DNA of 64,000 nt from Streptomyces tendae. GTDB lineage: Bacteria; Actinomycetota; Actinomycetes; Streptomycetales; Streptomycetaceae. The translations under genes were made by a program, and so were the position numbers. Below, piece by piece: positions 44,455 to 51,750 of this stretch. Location of the stretch: NCBI RefSeq assembly GCF_008632955.1, contig NZ_CP043959.1, forward strand, positions 3,658,001-3,722,000, in the 5' to 3' direction. The notes under the pieces were generated by a model, which saw nothing but the letters and a program-made list of their open reading frames with translations, was not told the DNA's origin and ran no database searches. The stretch's first letter is position 1; every line of letters starts with the position of its first letter.

Positions 44455-44622
44455 ATGCTCGGCATAGTGGCGGCGGTGCTGTTCTTCATCGCCTTTTTGA
44501 TCAACGCGGCAGAGATCGGAACCAACGAGGTGTTCTCCTCGGTCAACGTCATGCTGCTGGGGCTGACCGCCCTGGCCCTGCATGTCGCGGGCATCGGGGC
44601 CGGCCGGCCCCGCAGACGCTGA
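44455..44622 (+). CDS. Small membrane protein (55 aa)
   Basis: 55 residues with two hydrophobic helices: LGIVAAVLFFIAFLIN (about 2-18) and VMLLGLTALALHVAGIG (about 33-49), and a basic end (GRPRRR). AGAGGAG lies upstream of the ATG and a perfect terminator just after the stop. Probably an integral membrane protein of unknown function. The tandem operator lies 107 bp upstream and may control it. Confidence 0.75.
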   Translation: MLGIVAAVLFFIAFLINAAEIGTNEVFSSVNVMLLGLTALALHVAGIGAGRPRRR

Positions 44623-44633
44623 CGTGACCCCGA

Positions 44634-44670
44634 CCGGGGGCCCGGCGCACGCACGGCGCCGGGCCCCCGG
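44634..44670 (+). terminator. Perfect 15-bp terminator hairpin
   Basis: CCGGGGGCCCGGCGC and GCGCCGGGCCCCCGG around a 7-nt loop, twelve bases after the small membrane-protein stop. Confidence 0.85.
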
Positions 44671-45058
44671 TGTCGTCAGTCGCAGGCCCGGGTCGCGGTG
44701 TTCTCCGTCAGGCCGCAGGAGTCGACGGGAGCAGCCGAGCAGGAACTGGACGGAAGGATGGCCGCACGCGGGCCCCGCACTTCGGCCACCCTCCGGGACG
44801 CCGAGGTGTCGGTGACGGCTCGGGTGTGCGGCAGCTGTGCGGCGACTGTGTGTCGGGCGACCGCACGGCTGTGTATCGGCTGTGCATCCGCCCCGCGTCC
44901 TCCCAGCTCGGCCGGGCGTTCGTGAGGCTTACCCCACCTCCGACGGCATCAGGATCACCGGCGCGGCGAGGCATCATGGAGTACCGGTCCCCGGCCCCGA
45001 ACCCGGCCCCGGCCTGCCTGCCGCCCTTACCCACCCCGCGACGCCCCGTTGGAAGCAC
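44671..45058. other. Non-coding gap upstream of the two-component operon
   Basis: 388 bp with no gene I can support. Frames exist on both strands but lack ribosome sites and show no recognisable domain. It presumably holds the response-regulator promoter. Confidence 0.5.
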
Positions 45059-45757
45059 ATGCCTGAGACCCCAGCCGTCACCGTCCTGCTTGTCGAGGAC
45101 GACGAGGTGATCCGCCGGTCCGTCGCCCTGGCCCTGGAGCGCTACGGCTACCACGTGGTCACGGCCGCCGACGGGCTCGGCGGGCTGGAACTGTTCCGGG
45201 AGGGCCACCACGACCTGCTGCTCCTCGACGTGATGCTGCCCGGTCTGGACGGCATCGGCCTGTGCCGCCGGATCAGGGAGACCAGCACCGCACCCATCCT
45301 GATGATGTCGGCGCGCGGCGACTCCCTCGACGTGGTGTCCGGCCTTGAGGCGGGCGCCGACGACTACGTCGTCAAGCCCGTCGACACCGCGGTCCTCGTG
45401 GCCCGTATCCGCTCCCTGCTGCGCCGCGCCACCTTCACGCCCGCGCCGGCGGGCGGCCCGCCCGGCACACCGGACCGGCTCGTCTTCGGCGACCTGGCCA
45501 TCGACCCCGCCGCACTGGAGGTGTACCGGGACGGCGCGCAGGTCGAGCTCGCCCCGACCGAGCTGCGGCTGCTCCTGGAGTTCGCCGAGCACCCCGGCAT
45601 CGTGCTGGACCGGCAGACCCTGCTGCGCAACGTGTGGGACTACGGCTGGGACGGCGACTCCCGGGTCGTCGACCTGTGCGTGCAACGGCTGCGCAAGAAG
45701 ATCGGCGCCGACCGCATCGAGACCGTCCGCGGTTTCGGCTACAAACTGCGCCGCTGA
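45059..45757 (+). CDS. OmpR/PhoB-family response regulator
   Basis: 232 residues. Receiver domain: acidic pair in VLLVEDDEV, phosphoacceptor Asp at about residue 57 (LLLLDVMLPG), Ser in MSARGD and Lys in DDYVVKP. Winged-helix effector: LAPTELRLLLEFAEHPG, VVDLCVQRLRKKIGADRIETVRGFGYKLRR. Typical OmpR-type transcription factor. The sensor kinase gene follows 15 bases later, so they form one operon, ended by the hairpin at 47165-47217. Target genes may include the downstream cell-wall carboxypeptidase (inference). Confidence 0.95.
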   Translation: MPETPAVTVLLVEDDEVIRRSVALALERYGYHVVTAADGLGGLELFREGHHDLLLLDVMLPGLDGIGLCRRIRETSTAPILMMSARGDSLDVVSGLEAGADDYVVKPVDTAVLVARIRSLLRRATFTPAPAGGPPGTPDRLVFGDLAIDPAALEVYRDGAQVELAPTELRLLLEFAEHPGIVLDRQTLLRNVWDYGWDGDSRVVDLCVQRLRKKIGADRIETVRGFGYKLRR

Positions 45758-45772
45758 CCCGGAGAGCCGGAC

Positions 45773-47020
45773 ATGCCGATCGTACGGGCGCTGCTCAACC
45801 TGCGCTCCCTGCACTGGAAGATCATCCTGTTGGTGAGCGTCGCCTGCGCCACCATGGCCCTCACCGTCGGGGTGCTGGTGCACGAGTCGACGCTGGCCCG
45901 GTCGATGCACGAGGGAGCCCTCAGGGCCGCCGACCAGCTCCACCGAGCGGAACAGGACGCCCGCCGCACCGGCCAGGCACCGCCCCTGGCGACCCCTGGC
46001 GAGCTCCCGGAGTCCCTGCTGCGCCAGGTCGAGCGGCACGGCAGCGGCACCCTCTACGAGGACGGGCCGCCCGCGCCCGCCTACTGGGCCGCCGAACGCA
46101 AGGACGGGCAGCTCTACGCCCTCAAGACCGACATGACCGCGGACCTGCTCACCCGGCAGGCCCTGGACCGGCACCTGTGGAAGTACTCGCTGGTCACCCT
46201 CGCCGTCGTCATCCCGGCGACGGCACTCGCCACGGAGCTGCCGGCCAGGCGGCTGCGCCGGGTGGCCCGCACGGCACGCCGCATCACGGCGGGCGACCTG
46301 GAGGCGCGCACCGGGATGGGCCGGCGGGGCGGCGACGAGATCACCGGGATCGCGGCGACGGTCGACTCCATGGCCGACAGCCTGCGCGAGCGCATCGTCA
46401 GCGAGCAGCGGTTCACCGCCGACGTCGCCCACGAACTGCGCACCCCGCTGATGGGCCTGGTCACCTCGGCCGGCCTCCTCCCCGAGGGAGAGGCGACGGA
46501 GCTGGTGCGGGACCGGGTGCGGGTGCTGCGCGACCTCGTCGAGGACCTGCTGGAGATCTCCCGCCTCGACGCGGGCGTCGAACACGTCCAGCCCCGGCGG
46601 GTGGCCCTCGCCGACCTGGTCGAGGAGTCGGTGGCCCGGACCGGCCTCCCGGCGACGGTCACCGCGACCGGCGCGCCGGCCGCCGAGACGGACCCGCGCC
46701 GGCTGGACCGCATCGTCACCAACCTGGTGGTCAACGCCCACCGGCACGGCGCCGGACCCGTGGAGATCACGGTCTCCGGCCTGACGGTCACGGTGCGCGA
46801 CCACGGCCCCGGCTTCCCGGCGGACCTCCTGGCCCACGGCCCGCAGCGGTTCCGCACGGGAGCGGAGCAGCGCGGCCGGGGACACGGGCTGGGCCTGACG
46901 ATCGCCCGGGGCCAGGCGAAGGTCATCGGCGCCCGGCTCGACCTCCGCAACCACCCGGTGGACGGGGGAGCGGTGGCGGAACTGCACCTGCCGGACGGGG
47001 CCACGCCACCCGGCCGGTGA
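45773..47020 (+). CDS. HAMP-containing sensor histidine kinase
   Basis: 415 residues: TM1 at about 17-37, extracytoplasmic sensor of about 100 residues, TM2 at about 143-160, HAMP (ELPARRLRRVARTARRITAGDLEAR), H-box FTADVAHELRTPL, then N-box NLVVNAHRHG and G-boxes DHGPGFP and GRGHGLGL. The catalytic set is complete. Partner of the OmpR-type regulator upstream. The signal sensed is unknown; the position before a D-Ala-D-Ala carboxypeptidase suggests an envelope cue. Confidence 0.93.
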   Translation: MPIVRALLNLRSLHWKIILLVSVACATMALTVGVLVHESTLARSMHEGALRAADQLHRAEQDARRTGQAPPLATPGELPESLLRQVERHGSGTLYEDGPPAPAYWAAERKDGQLYALKTDMTADLLTRQALDRHLWKYSLVTLAVVIPATALATELPARRLRRVARTARRITAGDLEARTGMGRRGGDEITGIAATVDSMADSLRERIVSEQRFTADVAHELRTPLMGLVTSAGLLPEGEATELVRDRVRVLRDLVEDLLEISRLDAGVEHVQPRRVALADLVEESVARTGLPATVTATGAPAAETDPRRLDRIVTNLVVNAHRHGAGPVEITVSGLTVTVRDHGPGFPADLLAHGPQRFRTGAEQRGRGHGLGLTIARGQAKVIGARLDLRNHPVDGGAVAELHLPDGATPPGR

Positions 47021-47092
47021 CCAACCCGCAGCGCGTGGCCCGCCGCCTGCGGGTCGCACCCCCGGACGCCCGCCTGCCGGTCGCTTCCCCCC

Positions 47093-47160
47093 GGGGATGG
47101 CCGTCGCGTGTCGGTCGCCTCCCCTCCCGGGGATGGCCGTCGCGTGTCGGTCGCTTTCCC
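47093..47160. repeat. 36-bp tandem direct repeat, about two copies
   Basis: GGGGATGGCCGTCGCGTGTC begins at 47093 and again at 47129 (period 36), followed in each by GGTCGC and a C-rich run. It is non-coding, just before the terminator of the two-component operon. Confidence 0.7.
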
Positions 47161-47164
47161 CCCA

Positions 47165-47217
47165 CGTATGGCCTCGCTTGCCGCGCCCACCCGGCGACCG
47201 GCAGGCGAGGCCATACG
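47165..47217 (+). terminator. Long terminator hairpin after the two-component operon
   Basis: Left arm 47165-47183 (CGTATGGCCTCGCTTGCCG) pairs with right arm 47199-47217 over 19 bp with one wobble; loop of 15 nt. Confidence 0.8.
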
Positions 47218-47363
47218 CCCCCCGATGAGTGCCGCCCGCCGTTGATACACGACTGACGTGTCACCGAGCGCCTCCGGTGCTCCGCCGCCCGTCCTCCGGA
47301 CGCACCACCCCCGCAGCCTTGCTGCCGTACCCGCCGTACGTCAGCCCGGAGGTGGCACCCCGC

Positions 47364-48346
47364 ATGTCCCTGTTCCCCGTCCCTCGCCACCGCACGAGGG
47401 GCACGCTGCTCGTCATGACCGGCCTGACGGCACTGGTCGTCCTGTTCGCCGTGTTCCCGGCCGGACTCAGCGGGGCGGGCGGCTCCGCCGGGCGGGACAC
47501 CGCCCCGCGTGGCCGAAGGGCGGCCTCGGGGAGATCGCCGACGACGACGGTGTCCGGTGGCCGGAGGAGGGCCAGACCGCCGTGGCCCTGGAGGGCACCG
47601 GCCCGGTGGTGACGCGCGGCGCGCAGCGGCCCGTACCGATCGCCAGCCTCACCAAGGTGATGACCGCCTACGTCGTCCTCACCGGCCACCCGCTGCGGCC
47701 CGGTGAGGAGGGACCCCGGATCGAGGTGGACCGGGAGGCCGCGTACGAGGCCGGCGTGGGCGACGAGTCCACCGCCGTCGTCACGGCCGGCGACCGCCAC
47801 ACCCAGCGTGACCTGCTGGAACTGCTGCTGCTCCCCTCGGCGAACAACATCGCCCGCCTGCTGGCGCGCTGGGACGCCGGGAGCCAGGAGGCGTTCGTGC
47901 GGAAGATGCAGCGCGCCGCGGACGAGCTGGGCATGCACGACACCACCTACACGGGCGCCAGCGGCATCGAGGTGACGACCATCAGCACCGCCGCCGACCA
48001 GCTGAAGCTGGCCCGCCGGGCGATGCGGAACCCCGTCCTGCGCGACATCGTCGCGTCCCGCGAGGCCACCGTCCCCGGGGTCGGCCGGGTGAGCAACAGC
48101 AACACGCTGCTCGGTACGTCGGGCGTCGTCGGCCTCAAAACCGGCTCCAGCACTCCGGCGGGCGGCAACCTCCTGTGGGCGTCGGAGATCCACACCGGCG
48201 ACCGCACCCGCCTCCTCCTCGGCGCGGTGCTGCACCAGCGGGCGGACACCACCCCGAGCGAGGGACTGGCAGCCGCCCTGGAGGCCGCCCACGCCCTGAT
48301 CGACGGCCTCCGCGGCCGGCTGCTGCCGGTACGGACGGAGGGCTGA
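47364..48346 (+). pseudogene. D-alanyl-D-alanine carboxypeptidase (S11), one frameshift as given
   Basis: ATG at 47364 with GGAGGTGG upstream. The first frame holds a basic start and signal/anchor helix (GTLLVMTGLTALVVLFAVFPAGLSG). A one-base loss in the C run near 47505 must be repaired to reach the catalytic frame (PKGGLGEIADDD), which carries the S11 motifs SLTK (IASLTKVMTAYVVL), SAN (LPSANNIARLL) and KTG (GLKTGSSTPAGG). Repaired length is about 327 residues. The enzyme trims D-Ala from peptidoglycan pentapeptides outside the membrane. It follows a two-component operon. Confidence 0.85.
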
Positions 48347-48352
48347 ACGGCG

Positions 48353-49396
48353 ATGACCATCACCCCGGCCCCGGACCGGCCCATGACGACGGCCGAGCCC
48401 CGGCCGCCCCGGAGACGGCGTCGCCGAGGCGCGCTGACGACCGCCTGCGCCGTCCTCCTCGCCGCGCTCCTCGCCTGCCCCGGTCTGCTGCCCGACAGCC
48501 CCGGACACCTGGGCAGCCTGGCCGACACCCTGCTCCCCTGGACGGCCCTCACGCTCCCCCTGCTGCTCGTCTCTGCCCTGGTCCGCCGCTCCCGTACGGC
48601 CCTAGCCGCCGTGGCCCTGCCGCTCGTCCTGTGGCTGACGGCCTTCGGCAGCACGCTCACCGACAAGTCCGCCGGCGGCGGCGACCTCACGGTCGTCAGC
48701 CACAACGTCAACCAGGACAACCCCGACCCGGAGGGCACCGCTCGCCAACTGGCCGCGGCACACGCGGACATCCTGGCCCTCGAGGAGCTGAGCCCAGGGA
48801 CGGCACCCGTCTACGAACGCACCCTGGCGCCCGCCTACCGCTACCACTTCTTCCAGGGAACGGTCGGCATCTGGAGCGTCTTCCCCCTGCACGACGCGCG
48901 CAGCCTGCCGATCATGCCCTGGTCCCGCGCCCTGCGCGCCACGGCCGAGACACCCCGGGGGCCGCTGGCCGTGTACGTGGCGCACCTGCCGTCGGTGCGG
49001 GTGAGCCCCGCGGCCGGATTCACCACGGGCGCCCGTGACGCGGCGCTCGCCCGGCTGACCGGCTTCATCCGGGCGGAGGACGCCCCCCGGGCGGTGGTGC
49101 TGGGCGACTTCAACGGCTCCGCCGACGACCGGGCGCTGCGTCCTCTGACCTCCCGTTTCGCCTCCGCGCAGGCCACGTCGGGCGCGGGGTTCGGCTTCAC
49201 CTGGCCGTCCGGTTTCCCGGTGGTCCGGATCGACCAGATCCTCGTCGGGGGACGTCGCGGCGCCACCTTCGGCTCACCTGGATCGACCAGATCCTCGTCC
49301 CGCGACCCGCAGCGACCACCTCCCGGTGGCGGCGCGGATCGCCCTCTGACGTGCGCGGGCGGAACACCTGAGGAACGGTGGCGGACGAGGCGATGA
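48353..49396 (+). CDS. Endonuclease/exonuclease/phosphatase-fold membrane protein, altered C-terminus
   Basis: 347 residues as read. N-terminal membrane helices (LTTACAVLLAALLACPGLL; ALTLPLLLVSALV; ALPLVLWLTAFG), then an EEP catalytic domain outside the membrane: SHNVNQDNPD, LEELSPGTA, YVAHLP and VLGDFNGS. The final His motif of the family (SDHLP) is not in this frame, but occurs in another frame just before a TGA at 49346-49348 (TRSDHLPVAARIAL). A duplicated segment at 49190-49299 probably caused the switch. It begins 6 bases after the carboxypeptidase stop. Confidence 0.83.
   Translation: MTITPAPDRPMTTAEPRPPRRRRRRGALTTACAVLLAALLACPGLLPDSPGHLGSLADTLLPWTALTLPLLLVSALVRRSRTALAAVALPLVLWLTAFGSTLTDKSAGGGDLTVVSHNVNQDNPDPEGTARQLAAAHADILALEELSPGTAPVYERTLAPAYRYHFFQGTVGIWSVFPLHDARSLPIMPWSRALRATAETPRGPLAVYVAHLPSVRVSPAAGFTTGARDAALARLTGFIRAEDAPRAVVLGDFNGSADDRALRPLTSRFASAQATSGAGFGFTWPSGFPVVRIDQILVGGRRGATFGSPGSTRSSSRDPQRPPPGGGADRPLTCAGGTPEERWRTRR
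49190..49299. repeat. Imperfect local duplication in the EEP gene
   Basis: TTCGGCTTCACCTGG (49190-49204) recurs with one T missing at 49268, and GGATCGACCAGATCCTCGTC (49227-49246) recurs exactly at 49280-49299. The second copy lacks the 22 bases that separate these blocks in the first. The duplication shifts the frame. Confidence 0.85.
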
Positions 49397-49489
49397 GCTT
49401 CGCACGCGGGCGGAGTCCTCCCTGTGTGACCGGCACCCCGCCCGTCCGCCGTCGCCCTCACGCCGACGCACACCCCCGAGGAGCCCGCC

Positions 49490-50064
49490 ATGACCGCCAC
49501 CTACACCTTCGACGTCTTCTCCAGCCTCGACGGATACGGGGGCGCCGGGGGCGACTGGACCGGATACTGGGGCAAACAGGGCCCCGAACTGCTCGACCAC
49601 CGCCTCGCCCAGTACGCGGGGGAGCAGCGGATGGTCATGGGCGCCCACACCTACCGGGCCTTCGCCCAGATGCTGGCCACGAGCACCGAGGAGTCGGACG
49701 TACGCGACCCCTGGGTCACCCGGATGCGCGCCCTGCCGGCGACGGTGGTGTCGAACACCCTCCAGGAGCCGCTCGACTGGCCGGACGCCACGGTGGTCAA
49801 GGCGACGCCGTCGACGTCGTGGCCCGCCTCAAGGAGGAGTCCGACGTGCCGCTGCGCTCGCACGGAAGCCTGTCGATGAACCGGGCCCTGATGGAGGCCG
49901 GCCTGGTCGACCGCCTCCAGGTGACGATCTTCCCGGTGATCACCGGCCGCACCGGCCTGAACCGGATCTTCGAGGGCGCGGCCGACTTCGACCTGGAACT
50001 GATCGAGTGCCGCACCCTGGACAACCGCATCCAGGAATGCGTCTACCGCCCCACCGTGCACTGA
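49490..50064 (+). pseudogene. RibD C-terminal / DHFR-like reductase, one frameshift as given
   Basis: ATG at 49490 (GAGGAG upstream). First frame: TYTFDVFSSLDGYGG, MVMGAHTYRAFAQML, VVSNTL...; then one G missing near 49800 must be restored (VVKGDAVDVVARLKEES) to reach HGSLSMNRALMEAGLVDRLQVTIFPVITG and the stop at 50064. Repaired length is about 191 residues, normal for this family of NADPH-dependent reductases of unknown substrate. The motif GS.SMNRALMEAGLVDR is typical. Probably sequence error. Confidence 0.83.
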
Positions 50065-50175
50065 ACACCGCCCGCCGCAGGGCCTCCGGTGATCGAGGGC
50101 GGCCGACGGCCGTCATGATGAGTCGCACGTCCGTGCCATTCTCATGCGCGAGCCACGTCGCCCCGAGGAGCCCCC

Positions 50176-51018
50176 ATGCCGTCCGTCCGCCCGCGGATCC
50201 TGTACGTCACCGACCTGGCCTACCGGCCCGTGGGCGGCGTTACTGCGACGAGGACATCTTCCTCACCTCCCGGCTGCGCGCGGACCTGGACCTCGCCCTG
50301 TGTCATCCCGGGACGCCGTCGCCCTGATGGGCGGGTTCGACGGCGTCGTGGTGCGCAACAGCGGGCCGGTGCTGGGGTACCTGGACGCCTACGAGGCGTT
50401 CCGCGCGCACGCCGTCGCGACGGGCACCCCGGTCTACAACCCGCTCACCGGACGCGGGGACATGGCGGGCAAGCAGTACCTGCTGGACCTCACCGAGGCC
50501 GGCTTCCCGGTGATCCCCACCGTCCGCCGGCCGGAGACCTGCACCGGCTGCCCCGCGCCGAGCGGTACGTCGTCAAGCCCCGGCTCGGTGCCGACTCCCA
50601 CGGACTGCGCGTCGTCCCGGCCGGCGAGGTGGCCGCCCCGGCCGACGGCGACGTCCTGGTGCAGCCGTACATCGACTTCGTGTACGAGGTCTCCTTCTAC
50701 TTCGTCGACCACTCCTTCCAGTACGCCCTCCACGCCCCCGACCCCGCGCGGCGCTGGCGCCTCGAACCGTACCGGCCGACCGCGGACGACCTGGACTTCG
50801 CCCGCCGCTTCATCGAGTGGAACACCCTCGACCACGGCATCCAGCGGGTCGACGCCTGTCGCGCGCCCGGCGGGGAACTGCTGCTGGTCGAGCTGGAGGA
50901 CCTCAACCCGTACCTCTCCCTCGACGCCCTCGACGACGCGCGGCGCGACGCGTTCGTCGCCGCGATGTCGGCCTCCCTGCGTGACTTCCTGCGCGAGGCC
51001 GCCGGCTCACGGGGCTGA
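50176..51018 (+). pseudogene. ATP-grasp-type protein, three frameshifts as given
   Basis: ATG at 50176 (GAGGAG upstream), N-terminal ILYVTDLAYRPVG. One base must be added near 50240 (to RRYCDEDIFLTSRLRADLDLAL), near 50312 (to GDAVALMGGFDGVVVRNSGP) and near 50540 (to EDLHRLPRAERYVVKPRLGADSHG). The repaired protein is about 281 residues with ATP-grasp-like features: RYVVKPRLGADSHGLRVV (nucleotide loop), DVLVQPYIDFVYEVSFYF, and LLLVELEDLNPYLSL (metal ligands Glu, Asn). Substrate unknown; ligase of carboxylate to amine by family. Confidence 0.78.
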
Positions 51019-51093
51019 ACCGGCGGGGCCCCTGGCACGTACCTCATGCCGTAGACGGATCGACTCCCCCGTCCGGTACGGAAGGAGAGCGAC

Positions 51094-51723
51094 GTGACGA
51101 CAGCGCAGGGGCCCGAGCCCTCTGACGGACCACCCCTCGAACCCGTCCGCGTGCTGCGACCGCGCCGCACCGACGCCCTCGCGGAGCTGTTCCGGGACAT
51201 CGAGCGGGGCGACGACGAGGAGGTGGCGTCCCCTCCGCCGCCGGAGGGGTCCGAGGAGATCACCCGCGAACTCCCGCCGGTGCCCCCCGGCCCTGCGCCG
51301 GCCCCTCCCCGCCCGTCCCGGTTGCGCCGTGCCGCACCGGCCCTCGTGGTGGCCGTCGCCGCGCTGGCCGGCTTCGGCGGCGCGCTCCTGTTCACCGAGC
51401 CCCCGCGCGACGACAAAGCGGCACCGGCCGCCCCGGCGACGGCCCCCACGACCGGCGCCCCGGCGACGACCGCCCCGCCTGCCCCGGCCGAGGCGGGCTT
51501 CCTCCGCGAGGGCGACACGGGACCCGAGGTGGTCACCCTCCAGGAGCGGCTGCTGCGTGTCCCGGACGTCTACCGCGACGGCACCACGGACGGGCGCTAC
51601 GACACCACCCTCACCGAGGCGGTCGCCCGCTTCCAGCTCTGGTACGGCGTCCGCGGCGACGAGACCGGCGTCTACGGCGACGACACCCGCCGGGCCCTGG
51701 AGACCCACACGGGCGGCCCATGA
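51094..51723 (+). CDS. Single-pass membrane protein with peptidoglycan-binding domain
   Basis: 209 residues: an acidic, Pro-rich cytosolic N-terminus (about 1-75; LAELFRDIERGDDEE), one helix (ALVVAVAALAGFGGALLF, about 84-101), an Ala/Pro/Thr-rich linker, and a PG_binding_1 domain (FLREGDTGPEVVTLQERLL, DGRYDTTLTEAVARFQ, VYGDDTRRALE). Single-pass, with the domain outside. GGAGAG precedes the start. Probably binds peptidoglycan; no catalytic domain. Common among Streptomyces envelope proteins of unknown role. Confidence 0.88.
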   Translation: MTTAQGPEPSDGPPLEPVRVLRPRRTDALAELFRDIERGDDEEVASPPPPEGSEEITRELPPVPPGPAPAPPRPSRLRRAAPALVVAVAALAGFGGALLFTEPPRDDKAAPAAPATAPTTGAPATTAPPAPAEAGFLREGDTGPEVVTLQERLLRVPDVYRDGTTDGRYDTTLTEAVARFQLWYGVRGDETGVYGDDTRRALETHTGGP

Positions 51724-51750
51724 CCTCCCGGGCGGTGTCCCCGAAGCGGG

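Noticed and set aside
44676..44762. Minus-strand frame reading SCSAAPVDSCGLTENTATRACD before a stop
   Set aside because: Looks like a Cys-rich peptide end, but there is no start codon with a ribosome site upstream in frame.
47093..47217. Possible CRISPR-like repeat
   Set aside because: Only about two tandem units with no spacers, and no cas gene.
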